A stretch of 54,744 nt of DNA from an uncultured Bacilli bacterium (GCA_934141575.1 CAKPCJ010000006.1:1-54744); one strand, 5' to 3'. Numbered from the stretch's first letter, positions 1 through 8,435 are shown. A program made the numbers and translations. Notes: a model not told the origin generated them from the sequence alone.

Positions 1-569
1 CCTGATGCATCATTCTTTATATTTTGATCTGCAAATAATGTTACTGTTTCTGTATTACTATCACTTGCTTCTATTACATGCCATGTTGACCCATCTTTTA
101 ATGTTACACTATCCCCTATTTTGTATGCCTTAGGTGTAACTGCTGGTGCTTCTTTTGATTTACCATCATCTTTTACTATATCACTATCTATTATTGATGC
201 TGCTTCTTTTGATGTCTTTAACTTCCATCCATCTCCATGAGCATCTATTACTGTGTATGTATATTTGCCATTATCTCTTGTTACTTTTATCTTACCAGTA
301 TAATTATTAGCTGAATCCATATTTATACTAGAAAAATCTACTGTTGCTTCATTATTAGTCCATGTTATACTTTGTTCTTGCCCTATTTCATTTAGTGCTA
401 CTTGTGTCTTTAATCCTTCTACATACATTAATACTTGATTCTTAAATGTACTTCTTTTTGCTTTATCTAATACTCCTAATATTGTTGGAGCTGCAATCAA
501 CAATATTACTGCTAGAATAGCTATTACGGTTAGTAATTCTATTAATGTAAAACCTTTATTCTTTTTCAT
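1..569 (-). CDS. Type IV pilin-like surface protein, N-terminal part (gene runs off left edge)
   Basis: An open frame starts with ATG at 569 and stays open for 189 codons to the window edge. Residues 1-12 read MKKNKGFTLIEL, a class III prepilin signal: short basic leader, Gly6/Phe7 cleavage-methylation site and Glu at +5 of the mature protein, followed by a hydrophobic helix to about residue 33. The protein is therefore expected to be processed by a prepilin peptidase and anchored or assembled as a pseudopilin. The region after the helix (about 35-130) is pilin-like. From about 135 a lysine/proline-rich linker leads into a segment containing KIGDSVTLKDGSTWHVIEAS, which looks like an extracellular beta domain of its own. 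A good RBS (AGGAG) precedes the start and a consensus promoter lies upstream. No other pilus genes are in the window, so its partners are unknown. Confidence 0.8.
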   Translation of the reverse strand, partial: MKKNKGFTLIELLTVIAILAVILLIAAPTILGVLDKAKRSTFKNQVLMYVEGLKTQVALNEIGQEQSITWTNNEATVDFSSINMDSANNYTGKIKVTRDNGKYTYTVIDAHGDGWKLKTSKEAASIIDSDIVKDDGKSKEAPAVTPKAYKIGDSVTLKDGSTWHVIEASDSNTETVTLFADQNIKNDAS

Positions 570-592
570 ATTATCTCCTACCTTATAATAAA

Positions 593-621
593 ATTATACA
601 GTTTATAATATTATATTTCAA
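593..621 (-). promoter_or_regulatory. Sigma-A promoter of the pilin-like gene
   Basis: TTGAAA (621-616), 17-nt spacer, TATAAT (598-593), about 25 nt upstream of the ATG at 569. Spacing and both hexamers match the vegetative consensus. Confidence 0.65.
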
Positions 622-678
622 CAATTATAATTTCTACTTTACACTTATTATTCCCATATATTTACTAATTTATTGCAT

Positions 679-709
679 AAAAAAAGTTTCAAAATAATTT
701 GAAACCTTT
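679..709 (-). terminator. Rho-independent terminator after tig
   Basis: An 8-bp stem (GTTTCAAA/TTTGAAAC, 686-693 with 698-705) is followed on the minus strand by seven T. It lies just downstream of the tig stop and separates tig from the pilin-like gene. Confidence 0.85.
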
Positions 710-719
710 ATAATTAACA

Positions 720-1961
720 TTAATTGTTTTCTTTTAATATTTCTAGTGACTTTCTCATTTTAATGTCGTATTCAATCATGCCTCTACCACCATATTCTTT
801 AAGTAATTCTTCTTCTTTCATGTTATATTTAGTGCATAGGCTTTCTAATTCTTCATCAACCATTTTATCAGAAACTTCTAAGTTTTCTTTTTTAGCTATT
901 TCTTCTAATAATAATCTTGATTTAATACGATTTACAGCTTCACCTTTCATTTGTTCTCTCATTTGTTCTTCGTTAGAGCCTGTCATACGATAGAAATCTT
1001 CTAATCTAACTCCTTGCATAGCAAGCATATTAGAATATTGTTCCATAATTCTATCTAATTCGTCGTTAACCATTTCCTCTGGAATTTCTACTTTCATGTT
1101 AGAAGCGGCCTTATTTAATAATTCTTCTACATATTTATTTTCAATATCATGTTCTTTTCTTACTTTGATTTGTTCTTTTAATTCTGCCATCAAAGTTTCC
1201 TTTGAATTAACTCCTTCCATTCCTAAGTCAAGATAAAAATCTTCATTTAATTCTGGAAGTTTCTTTTCTTTTACTTCATTAACTTTTACTTTAAAAACAA
1301 CTGGTTTTCCTTTTAAATCTTCTACATGATAATTTTCTGGGAATGATAAGTTGATATCTTTTTCTTCACCTTTTTTCATTCCTATAATAGCGTCTTCAAA
1401 ACCTTCTATAAATGAATGACTTCCAATTTCAAGACTATAATTTTCTGCTTTTCCACCTTCAAATGGAACACCATCTTTAAATCCTTCAAAGTTTATTACT
1501 GCTATATCTCCAGCTTTTACTTCTCTATCTACTGATACAATATCAACATATTTTTGTTGTAAATGTCCTAATTCATGTTCAGCCTCTTCATCTGTTACTT
1601 CTACTTTTTCTTTTTTAACACCAATATTTTTATATTCCCCTAATGTTACTTCTGGTCTTGATATTAAAGTAAATTTATATGTTACGCCATTTTCATCTAC
1701 TTTTTCTATATCTAATACTGGTTTTGCAACTATTTCTTCTTTATTTTGAGCTAAAGCTTTTTCATAAGCTGAATCAATTAAATTTTCCATAGCTTCTCTA
1801 TATAATGTTTCTTTTCCATATTTTTTTTCGAACATATCTCTTGGAACTTTACCTGTTCTAAAACCATCTACTTTGGCTGTCTTTTGTAATTTTTTGAATG
1901 CAGTATCAAGAGCTTTAGACCATTCTTCGCCTTCTATAGTAATTAATACTTCGTTCTTCAT
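720..1961 (-). CDS. tig: Trigger factor, ribosome-associated chaperone and prolyl isomerase
   Basis: 413 residues. Trigger factor docks at the ribosomal exit tunnel and protects nascent chains. The N-terminal ribosome-binding domain has the signature GFRTGKVP at residues 33-40. The middle holds an FKBP-type isomerase domain (GDIAVINFEGFKDGVPFEGG followed by IGSHSFIEGFEDAIIGM), and the long helical C-terminal part forms the chaperone arms. The open frame could extend 35 codons upstream, but ATG at 1961 is preceded by a strong AGGAGAAGG site and the promoter hexamers lie inside that putative extension, so 1961 is the start. The gene is monocistronic: its own promoter and its own terminator. Confidence 0.97.
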   Translation of the reverse strand: MKNEVLITIEGEEWSKALDTAFKKLQKTAKVDGFRTGKVPRDMFEKKYGKETLYREAMENLIDSAYEKALAQNKEEIVAKPVLDIEKVDENGVTYKFTLISRPEVTLGEYKNIGVKKEKVEVTDEEAEHELGHLQQKYVDIVSVDREVKAGDIAVINFEGFKDGVPFEGGKAENYSLEIGSHSFIEGFEDAIIGMKKGEEKDINLSFPENYHVEDLKGKPVVFKVKVNEVKEKKLPELNEDFYLDLGMEGVNSKETLMAELKEQIKVRKEHDIENKYVEELLNKAASNMKVEIPEEMVNDELDRIMEQYSNMLAMQGVRLEDFYRMTGSNEEQMREQMKGEAVNRIKSRLLLEEIAKKENLEVSDKMVDEELESLCTKYNMKEEELLKEYGGRGMIEYDIKMRKSLEILKENN

Positions 1962-1992
1962 ATTATCCTTCTCCTTCTTTATATACTTTTTT

Positions 1993-2021
1993 ATTATATA
2001 ATATTTTACTTTCTCTTGCAA
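1993..2021 (-). promoter_or_regulatory. Sigma-A promoter of tig
   Basis: TTGCAA (2021-2016), 17-nt spacer, TATAAT (1998-1993), about 32 nt upstream of the tig ATG at 1961. Confidence 0.7.
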
Positions 2022-2064
2022 TAAATAAAAATAAAAAGATGAAATTAATAATTTGTATTTCATC

Positions 2065-2086
2065 AAAAAACACGCCTTACGCGTGT
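2065..2086 (-). terminator. Terminator after greA
   Basis: Stem ACACGC/GCGTGT (2081-2086 with 2070-2075) and a 5-nt loop, followed on the minus strand by a T run. It lies 5 nt past the greA stop. Confidence 0.85.
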
Positions 2087-2090
2087 GTAA

Positions 2091-2567
2091 CTAGCAAACC
2101 TTTACAATTTCTACTTTGTATTTACCTGTTGGTGATTCAACCTCTACTACATCACCAGTTTTTGAACCAAGTATTGCTTTTGCGATTGGTGATTCATTAG
2201 AAATTCTATTTAACATTGGATCAGCTTCTTGACTACCAACTATTTTATATTCTTCTTCGTCGTCATCGCCTTCATATTTTAAAGTAACTGTTGTACCAAT
2301 AGAAACTACATCTTTACCACCATCTTGAATTATATTAGCGTTTTCTAGGATTACTTCTATCTCTCTTATTCTCGCCTCAACAACTGCTTGTTCATTTCTA
2401 GCGGCATCGTATTCAGCGTTTTCTGATAAATCGCCTAATGCTCTTGCTTCTTTTAATGCTTTAATTACTTCTAATCTTTTTTCTTTTTTTAAATAATCTA
2501 GTTCTTCTTCTAATTTCATAAAACCATCAGCGGTTAAATACACATCTTTTTTTGTTTCTTTTGTCAT
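2091..2567 (-). CDS. greA: Transcription elongation factor GreA
   Basis: 158 residues, the usual GreA length. GreA inserts its coiled coil into the secondary channel of RNA polymerase and stimulates cleavage of backtracked RNA. The N-terminal antiparallel coiled coil covers about residues 12-75 and carries the acidic tip region LGDLSENAEYDAARNEQA. The C-terminal FKBP-like domain includes GSQEADPMLNRISNESPIAKA and ends in a strand that packs the domain. Two ATGs are possible; the one at 2567 sits 6 nt after AGGTGG, whereas the ATG at 2573 directly abuts that site, so 2567 is chosen. It is transcribed from its own strong promoter, which overlaps the end of the dgt gene. Confidence 0.97.
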   Translation of the reverse strand: MTKETKKDVYLTADGFMKLEEELDYLKKEKRLEVIKALKEARALGDLSENAEYDAARNEQAVVEARIREIEVILENANIIQDGGKDVVSIGTTVTLKYEGDDDEEEYKIVGSQEADPMLNRISNESPIAKAILGSKTGDVVEVESPTGKYKVEIVKVC

Positions 2568-2602
2568 AAACATCCACCTTTATAATTTTTTATATCTACA
2601 AG

Positions 2603-2631
2603 ATAATACTACATATTTATTTAAATGTCAA
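2603..2631 (-). promoter_or_regulatory. Near-consensus promoter of greA, inside the 3' end of dgt
   Basis: TTGACA (2631-2626), 17-nt spacer, TATTAT (2608-2603). The -35 hexamer lies within the last codons of dgt (stop at 2617-2619), so greA can be transcribed independently of the upstream operon. Confidence 0.75.
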
Positions 2632-3720
2632 ACTTTTTTTATACTCTTCTAAGAAGAAATCATCTGTCATTCCTGCAATATAATCTATAACCTTTCTCTC
2701 ATTTGATGTATTAGCTAAATATTCCTTACTTCTTTGATTTAAGAATATTTTATTGATATCTGAATTCTTATCATTTATATGTTTTAGATTATATTCAAAT
2801 ACACTTCTAAATTTATTCTTATATTCATCGTAAGTATAAATTGCTGCCTTTGGATATATATATTTGCATTCAAAATCTTTTAACATATTTATTGCTTTAA
2901 ATATGTCTTCTGACATTTTTATATATGGTAATCCGTAGCTATTATCTATTATATTCATAATAATTTTATTCGTGATACTTTTATTAGTTTTTCCTAATAC
3001 CTTAATTACATATTCTGGAATATCTTCCTCGCTTATAACATTTAGTCTTAATGCATCTTCTAAATCTCTTCCAATATATCCTATTACATCTGAAATTCTA
3101 ACAACACATCCCTCTAAAGTCATAGGAATTAAATGCTTATTAACACTTTTGTCAGTGTAACTTCTATTATATTCTTCCAAAAACTCTTCTTTTGTTTTAG
3201 GTTTTGGTCTATATTCTCCTAATACAAATTCTCCATTGTGACACATTATTCCATCTAATACTTGTATTGATAAATTTTGTTCTTCAACATACATAAAATT
3301 TCTTACACCTTGAATATTATGATTAAAATAACCTTGGTTGTATTCCAAACTTAATTCACTTAATACTGCTTCGCCAATATGGCCAAATGGAACATGTCCT
3401 ATATCATGGCCTAATGCCATTGCCTCAATTAGATCTTCATTCAGCTTAAGTGCTCTTCCTATTGTTCTTGCTATTTTGGAAACAAGTGTAACATGTATTA
3501 TTCTCTTTGTAACATGGTCATTAGAATTAAGGCTAAATACTTGAGTTTTATCCATATATCTTGTATAGGATAATGAATATATTATTCTATCTATGTCCCT
3601 AAAAAATATTGGCCTTATATCATTATCATGTTCTTCATTTAATCTATATCCATTTTTTGATTTAAATGCGTATTCGCTTAAATCACTTTCGTTACGTAAC
3701 ATTACTTCTTTTATATCCAT
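2617..3720 (-). CDS. dNTP triphosphohydrolase-like HD-domain protein
   Basis: 367 residues, HD-domain superfamily, dGTPase branch. Members hydrolyse dNTPs to deoxynucleoside and triphosphate. The metal-binding residues are visible: H76 in RIIHVTLVSKIARTIGRAL, H105-D106 in ALGHDIGHVPFGHIGE, and a distal Asp in RISDVIGYIGRDLEDAL. Length and arrangement fit the shorter Firmicutes type rather than the longer E. coli Dgt. The ATG overlaps the stop of the upstream U32 gene by one base (TAATG), showing translational coupling. In Bacillus the matching position downstream of yrrO holds udk, so dgt appears to replace udk here. Substrate range cannot be told from sequence. Confidence 0.85.
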   Translation of the reverse strand: MDIKEVMLRNESDLSEYAFKSKNGYRLNEEHDNDIRPIFFRDIDRIIYSLSYTRYMDKTQVFSLNSNDHVTKRIIHVTLVSKIARTIGRALKLNEDLIEAMALGHDIGHVPFGHIGEAVLSELSLEYNQGYFNHNIQGVRNFMYVEEQNLSIQVLDGIMCHNGEFVLGEYRPKPKTKEEFLEEYNRSYTDKSVNKHLIPMTLEGCVVRISDVIGYIGRDLEDALRLNVISEEDIPEYVIKVLGKTNKSITNKIIMNIIDNSYGLPYIKMSEDIFKAINMLKDFECKYIYPKAAIYTYDEYKNKFRSVFEYNLKHINDKNSDINKIFLNQRSKEYLANTSNERKVIDYIAGMTDDFFLEEYKKSLTFK

Positions 3721-4907
3721 TAAATCACCATCTTTTTTCTCAATAAATCATTCTTCTTAACTTCAAATGGTATTTTTATTTTAAGTATTTCTTCTGGATG
3801 ATTGGCACAAGTTCTATCACCAAAATCATCCCACATTTGTTCTAACTTAAACGATTTACAACCATTAGGGCCAAATACTTCTATTTCATCACCTATTTGA
3901 AAATAATTTCTTTGTGTTATTGTTGCAATGTCATTTGAGTAATCTAATACTATTCCAAGAAAATCTTGATTTGAAATTTCCTGCCTTCCATTATAATATT
4001 GTTCATTTTCACCTGGCTTATGATCAAAAAATTGTACGCACGAGTCTCTGTTAGCACATCTATTTAATATATATTTATCTATTGGGGTTATTTCCTTAAT
4101 CCCTAAATAATAATTATCTATTACCTTTCTATATATGCTTAAAATGGTTGCTACATAATATATACTTCTCATTCTTCCTTCTATTTTAAGTGATGAAACT
4201 CCTAAATCTATTAAATCGCCTATATGATCTATCATTGATAAATCTTTTGAACACATGGTGAATTTTGGCTCTAAATCAGTTTTTTTATTATCTTCAACTA
4301 AATCAAAATCCCATCTACATATCTGACTGCATCCTCCTCTATTGGCATCTCTGTTAGTCATGTAATTGGACATAACACATCTTCCAGAATAGGATGTACA
4401 CATTGCTCCATGAATAAATGTTTCAAGTTCAATGTTACTTTGCTTTCTAATTGCCTGTATATCAAATTTTGAAGCTTCTCTTCCCAAAACGACTCTTTCA
4501 ACGATTCCTTCATTTTCGTAAAATTTGATTGTTTCTATATTTAAACTAGATTGTTGTGTACTTATATGTACTGGTATTTTTATATTGTTTTCTTTTAATA
4601 AGTCTATTATGAATAAATCTGCTACTATAATGGCGTCTACTTTGCATTCTTCTAACTGTTTTAAATATGTAATTAAATTCTTTGTATTGACGTTGTGAAA
4701 TATCATATTTACTGTTACATACAATTTTTTGTTAAGTGAGTGAACATATTCACAAGCTTCTTTTATTTCATTTATTTTAAAGTTTTTTGCATTTGCTCTT
4801 AGTGAATATTCTTCACCACCAATGTAAATTGCATCTGCTCCGTATAAACATGCCCATTTTAATCTTTCTAAATCCCCAGCTGGAGCTAATAATTCAATTT
4901 TTTTCAT
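3720..4907 (-). CDS. trhP2: U32 family protein, tRNA uridine-34 hydroxylation (TrhP2/YrrO-like)
   Basis: 395 residues. The N-terminal TIM-barrel start MKKIELLAPAGDLERLKWAC and the U32 signature around FIHGAMCTSYSGRCVMSNYM, with the cysteines of GGCSQICRWDF and FTMCSKDLSMI, place it in peptidase family U32. In B. subtilis the homologous pair YrrN/YrrO (TrhP1/TrhP2) is needed for prephenate-dependent hydroxylation of U34 in tRNA, and these are not true peptidases. The C-terminal part (about 310-395) is the small beta domain seen in this subgroup. It overlaps the upstream partner by 4 nt and the downstream dgt by 1 nt. Assignment to the tRNA role rests on synteny with yrrM and yrrN. Confidence 0.85.
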   Translation of the reverse strand: MKKIELLAPAGDLERLKWACLYGADAIYIGGEEYSLRANAKNFKINEIKEACEYVHSLNKKLYVTVNMIFHNVNTKNLITYLKQLEECKVDAIIVADLFIIDLLKENNIKIPVHISTQQSSLNIETIKFYENEGIVERVVLGREASKFDIQAIRKQSNIELETFIHGAMCTSYSGRCVMSNYMTNRDANRGGCSQICRWDFDLVEDNKKTDLEPKFTMCSKDLSMIDHIGDLIDLGVSSLKIEGRMRSIYYVATILSIYRKVIDNYYLGIKEITPIDKYILNRCANRDSCVQFFDHKPGENEQYYNGRQEISNQDFLGIVLDYSNDIATITQRNYFQIGDEIEVFGPNGCKSFKLEQMWDDFGDRTCANHPEEILKIKIPFEVKKNDLLRKKMVI

Positions 4908-5731
4908 TTTTTCACCTTATATATCGTTTCTTTCGATAAAAAATATTCTTCTTTTTCAGTAAAATATGACTTATTATTTTCGTTAAATGCATCTAGTATT
5001 TCATCAGCATTGTCTATACTTATAAAGTCTAAAAATATATAATCAATATTTAATTTTTGTAAATCATCAATATAATTAATTCCATTAATGCATTTATCAG
5101 TTAAAGTGATTGTGCCATTTTCATCTTCAATTATTTGATATTCTTTTTCACTTATACGTTCATGTATTTTATATGGTACATTCTTCATATTCATGTTTAC
5201 ATGTTTTAAATAATTACTTACTAATTTTCTACTAGAAGCCATCATTTTTACATATCCATATATTTGAAATACAATTTTAAGACTTGTGTTTTTCCTTATT
5301 TCTTCTATTTCCTCATATGTTATGTCATTAGATAAAGCAACGCCTGTTACACCTCTTTTTTGCCAAAAGTTACATGTATTATAATTATTAGTTAAATGCT
5401 CTTGTGACCAATATAATTTAATATTTAGTTTTAGTGTTTTTACTATATTAAAAACCGATATATCATAATAAAATATACCGTTTACTTTATCATCTAACAT
5501 GATTAATACTTTTTTTAAATATTCTAAATCTTCATTGTACATATTTTTATTAAGTGATATAAACACTTCATTACCTAAAGATTTAATATGTTCTATTTTT
5601 TCTAAAATTGTATTAGTTGTTTCATATTCATTAAATCCTATGCTTAGGTCTTTTATACCAAGTAATACACCGTTAACTTTTTTTATTGTATCATCACTAT
5701 ATTTTTTAGGTAAGCTTATTATTTTTTTCAT
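4904..5731 (-). CDS. trhP1: U32 family protein, short partner (TrhP1/YrrN-like)
   Basis: 275 residues. It is a diverged U32-type barrel without the cysteine cluster of its neighbour. Recognisable pieces are the strand-like segments NGVLLGIKDLSIGF, VNGIFYYDISVFNI and the central FQIYGYVKMMASSRKLVSNYL, which corresponds to the GYVPLM-type motif of YrrN proteins. In Bacillus the pair acts together in forming 5-hydroxyuridine at tRNA position 34. The gene lies between the methyltransferase and the long U32 gene, exactly as in B. subtilis, and overlaps the latter by 4 nt. Sequence divergence is high, so the call depends largely on gene order. Confidence 0.75.
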   Translation of the reverse strand: MKKIISLPKKYSDDTIKKVNGVLLGIKDLSIGFNEYETTNTILEKIEHIKSLGNEVFISLNKNMYNEDLEYLKKVLIMLDDKVNGIFYYDISVFNIVKTLKLNIKLYWSQEHLTNNYNTCNFWQKRGVTGVALSNDITYEEIEEIRKNTSLKIVFQIYGYVKMMASSRKLVSNYLKHVNMNMKNVPYKIHERISEKEYQIIEDENGTITLTDKCINGINYIDDLQKLNIDYIFLDFISIDNADEILDAFNENNKSYFTEKEEYFLSKETIYKVKK

Positions 5732-5737
5732 AACTAA

Positions 5738-6319
5738 TCACTTCCTTTTAGAGACAGCTACTCCATCACCAATATCTAGAAATTCTGTACTAAATTCTTT
5801 ATTTTCTTTTAACCATTCGATGAATGATTTTATTTTTCTAGCAAGTTGTTTTGTGTTTCTATTATTTGTAAGTTCTGGATTTTCAACAAATCCATGAAAT
5901 TTCAAATTATCTGTTATTATAGCACCATTTTTTACTAGTTGTGGGCTATATTTTACAAAAAATTTTGTATATTGAGCCTTGGCAGCATCTATAAAAATCA
6001 TATCGAAATTTCCATCTATTGTTGTTTCTAATGCATCCCCATAAATTATTTTAATTCTATCTTCTAAATTTGCAAGTTTAATATTTTGGACTGCTAAGTC
6101 ATATCTTTCTTTATCGCGTTCTATTGTCGTTACATGTATATCTTTATCTATAAGTGCCATCTTGATTGCAGAGTATCCAATAGCACTTCCTATTTCTAAA
6201 ATGTTTTTTAGTTTGTTTTCTTTTATATACTTTTCTACGAAAGAAATACCTTCACTTGTCATGATAGGTATTCTCTCTAGTTTGGCATAATTTTCCATTT
6301 GTTCTATTAAATTATTCAA
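5738..6319 (-). CDS. trmR: SAM-dependent O-methyltransferase (TrmR/YrrM-like)
   Basis: 193 residues, class I methyltransferase of the COMT/YrrM type. Motif I is ILEIGSAIGYSAIKMA with the following acidic residue in TTIERD, and the catalytic-metal region is DMIFIDAAKAQYTKFF, followed by ITDNLKFHG. In B. subtilis this protein (TrmR) methylates 5-hydroxyuridine at the tRNA wobble position to 5-methoxyuridine, using the product of the two U32 genes that follow. The N terminus overlaps the mltG stop by 8 nt. Family-level methyltransferase assignment is certain; the tRNA target is inferred from the conserved operon. Confidence 0.88.
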   Translation of the reverse strand: MNNLIEQMENYAKLERIPIMTSEGISFVEKYIKENKLKNILEIGSAIGYSAIKMALIDKDIHVTTIERDKERYDLAVQNIKLANLEDRIKIIYGDALETTIDGNFDMIFIDAAKAQYTKFFVKYSPQLVKNGAIITDNLKFHGFVENPELTNNRNTKQLARKIKSFIEWLKENKEFSTEFLDIGDGVAVSKRK

Positions 6320-7397
6320 TTGGCCATTTTCCTAACTTTTTAATCTCTGCAATATTTTTTTGATGTTCTGCCGCTGTTTTTGCATACCAAACTTTTTTAT
6401 CAGAATCTGCTACAAAATATAGATATCCAGTTAAATCAGGATTTAATGTAGCATTTATTGATTCCTTACTAGGATTTGCGATTGGTCCGACTGGAAGTTT
6501 GCCTTGCATTTTTGGGCCTCTAGTATTATAGGGGTTATATGTATTATATTGTGACTTAGTTAAATCTTTTGAACTTAAATTAACTTTCCATGCATAATAA
6601 GTTGTTACATCACTACCTAAACTCATATTTAACGCTATTCTGTCATAAAAAACACCTGCTATTTTATCTCTACTTGTTTTATCAACGCCTTCTAGTTCAA
6701 CTATTGATGCCATTGTAAGTATTTCGTGTACTGTGTAAATAGAGCCTTCTATTGATGATTTATAGCTTGTTAAAACTTTATTTGCTTCATCTAGCATTTT
6801 CTTAAATATTGTTTTTACATCTACATCTTTTGATTCAAAGATATATGTATTTGGGAATAAATATCCTTCTAAAGGATAATATATATCTTTGTTTTTGATT
6901 TCATCAGTTAAAAACCAATATTCTTTAATAAGAGAATCAATATAACTATCATCTTCCATAGTTTTTAATACTTCGTCGTATGTGTTATTTGTATTTTCTT
7001 CAATTATGGTTGCTATTTGTCTAACATTAAGGCCTTCTCTAAATGTAATTGTAACTTGTTTTGATTTATCAATATATTTATCCCCGGTTGAAATTTTATT
7101 GACTATTTCTTCAACACTCATGTTTGGACTAAATTCATAAGTTGCAGCTTGAAGATTATTTATTTTTTTGACTTTTAAGTAAAATTTAAAAACTGCTTTG
7201 TTTCTAATGAGTCCATCTTTTTTTAAAAGAGTTGCTATTTCTGAAGTTGTACTTCCTTGCTTTATTTCAACAATTTTTGAGCTGTTATCATGCTTGTTAA
7301 CTGGTTTTAACCCGATTTTGTAAAAAAGGCTTACAGACAGCATTCCTATTGCAAGCAAAATAACTGCAATAATCATAATATTTCTAAGTGTTTTCAT
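6312..7397 (-). CDS. mltG: Endolytic murein transglycosylase MltG
   Basis: 361 residues with one N-terminal membrane helix (about 7-28), a LysM-like region (IVEIKQGSTTSEIATLLKKDGL) and the YceG catalytic domain. The active-site glutamate lies in MASIVELEG, followed by the conserved RDKIAGVFYDRIALNMSLGSD and the signature NPYNTRGPKMQGKLPVGPIA. MltG cuts nascent peptidoglycan strands at the membrane and sets glycan length. It lies downstream of ireB-ruvX-DUF1292, the usual Firmicutes arrangement. The IreB protein upstream is a substrate of the PASTA kinase in enterococci, linking the operon to cell-wall signalling. Confidence 0.95.
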   Translation of the reverse strand: MKTLRNIMIIAVILLAIGMLSVSLFYKIGLKPVNKHDNSSKIVEIKQGSTTSEIATLLKKDGLIRNKAVFKFYLKVKKINNLQAATYEFSPNMSVEEIVNKISTGDKYIDKSKQVTITFREGLNVRQIATIIEENTNNTYDEVLKTMEDDSYIDSLIKEYWFLTDEIKNKDIYYPLEGYLFPNTYIFESKDVDVKTIFKKMLDEANKVLTSYKSSIEGSIYTVHEILTMASIVELEGVDKTSRDKIAGVFYDRIALNMSLGSDVTTYYAWKVNLSSKDLTKSQYNTYNPYNTRGPKMQGKLPVGPIANPSKESINATLNPDLTGYLYFVADSDKKVWYAKTAAEHQKNIAEIKKLGKWPIE

Positions 7398-7424
7398 AAT
7401 TCACCTACTGCAAAAAAATACGGC

Positions 7425-7703
7425 TTATTGGCCGTTCTTATTACCTTCTTCTTGAAGGCTTTCAAGTATAGTTTCAATTATTTTCCATTCTTTTTCTGTT
7501 TCAATTGGCTCTAATTTAGTGTTATCATCATTAGGGTCAAATATTGAAGCATATACTTTTATATTTTTGTTTTCATCTAAAGTGTTATCTGTATAAACTA
7601 TATAACTCTTATTTGTTTCTTCTGAATCAAATGTAAATAATACATCACATTTAATTTCTTTTCCCTCTTCATTGAATACTGTAAAACTATTTTTATCTTT
7701 CAT
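7425..7703 (-). CDS. DUF1292 protein (YrzB-like)
   Basis: 92 residues, acidic, with the DUF1292 pattern: NSFTVFNEEGKEIKCDVLFTFDSEETNKSYIVYTD, then an Ile/Tyr strand (IKVYASIFDP) and a C-terminal helix KEWKIIETILESLQEE. No enzymatic motif. Function is unknown, although the gene is nearly always found between ruvX and mltG in Firmicutes. It starts 4 nt after the ruvX stop and is clearly in the same transcript. Confidence 0.9.
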   Translation of the reverse strand: MKDKNSFTVFNEEGKEIKCDVLFTFDSEETNKSYIVYTDNTLDENKNIKVYASIFDPNDDNTKLEPIETEKEWKIIETILESLQEEGNKNGQ

Positions 7704-7707
7704 ATTA

Positions 7708-8127
7708 CTATCCCTTTCTTTTATCTAAATGCGTTTGTAGTATAATACATGCCGCTATACTATCTACTGTTTTTTTCTTTTTTTGCTTACTGTAGTTATT
7801 TTGGTACATATATGTATTTGCCTGCACAGTTGTCAGTCTTTCATCTTCCATAAACACATCTATTTTTAAATAATCTTCTAACTTCTTTTTGAATTCAAGT
7901 GTCACTTCTGCCCTTGACCCAAGCGAGTTATTCATATTTTTTGGAAGTCCCAATACTATAGTAGTTATATTATATTGCTCGACTATTAATTTAACTTTTT
8001 CTAATAACGAATCATAATCTTCATTTTCAAATCTTAATACTTCAAGTGAACTTGCAATTAGGTTTGATCTATCACTAATAGCAATTCCTAAAGTTCTTGT
8101 TCCTAAATCAAGTCCTAAATATCTCAT
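7708..8127 (-). CDS. ruvX: Holliday junction resolvase-like protein RuvX (YqgF)
   Basis: 139 residues, RNase H fold. The first acidic motif is MRYLGLDLGTRTLGIAISD, the second region is TTIVLGLPKNMNNSLG, followed by MEDERLTTVQA and the C-terminal acidic residue in KTVDSIAACIIL. Family members process 16S rRNA 5' ends or act as nucleases in different bacteria. The ATG overlaps the ireB stop by one base (TAATG). Confidence 0.95.
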   Translation of the reverse strand: MRYLGLDLGTRTLGIAISDRSNLIASSLEVLRFENEDYDSLLEKVKLIVEQYNITTIVLGLPKNMNNSLGSRAEVTLEFKKKLEDYLKIDVFMEDERLTTVQANTYMYQNNYSKQKKKKTVDSIAACIILQTHLDKRKG

Positions 8128-8372
8128 TATTTACTATATTGTTTTTTTAATAAATGTTCTATTATTTGTTCTCTTTCAACAGAACAAATTTTGCTTCTTG
8201 CTTCTCTATGATTTGAAATATATCCTGGATCACCACTTAATAAGTAACCAGTTAATTGGTTTATAGGATTATATCCTCGTTCTTCAAGTGATTCGAACAC
8301 ATCTTCTAGTATTTTTTCACATTCTATATCAACAACTTCATCAATATCGAATAGGCTAGTATTAGAATTCAT
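8127..8372 (-). CDS. ireB: IreB/YrzL family regulatory phosphoprotein
   Basis: 81 residues. The conserved segments YNPINQLTGYLLSGDPGYISNHREARSKI are diagnostic of the DUF965/IreB family. In Enterococcus IreB is phosphorylated by the PASTA kinase IreK and modulates cephalosporin tolerance. The N terminus keeps Thr5 and Ser6 (MNSNTSLFD), a plausible phospho-acceptor area. It is the first gene of the operon, with its own promoter. Confidence 0.93.
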   Translation of the reverse strand: MNSNTSLFDIDEVVDIECEKILEDVFESLEERGYNPINQLTGYLLSGDPGYISNHREARSKICSVEREQIIEHLLKKQYSK

Positions 8373-8405
8373 ATAACCACCATCCTTATAAATTAATACA
8401 ATTAT

Positions 8406-8434
8406 ATGATACCATCTTTTTAGTATTTTTACAA
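8406..8434 (-). promoter_or_regulatory. Promoter of the ireB-ruvX-mltG-trmR-trhP-dgt operon
   Basis: TTGTAA (8434-8429), 17-nt spacer ending in TGG, TATCAT (8411-8406): an extended -10 promoter located directly after the divIB terminator. Confidence 0.65.
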
Positions 8435-8435
8435 T

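Noticed and set aside
1962..2066. N-terminal extension of trigger factor by 35 codons
   Set aside because: The extension contains the promoter hexamers and lies before a strong ribosome-binding site at the internal ATG.
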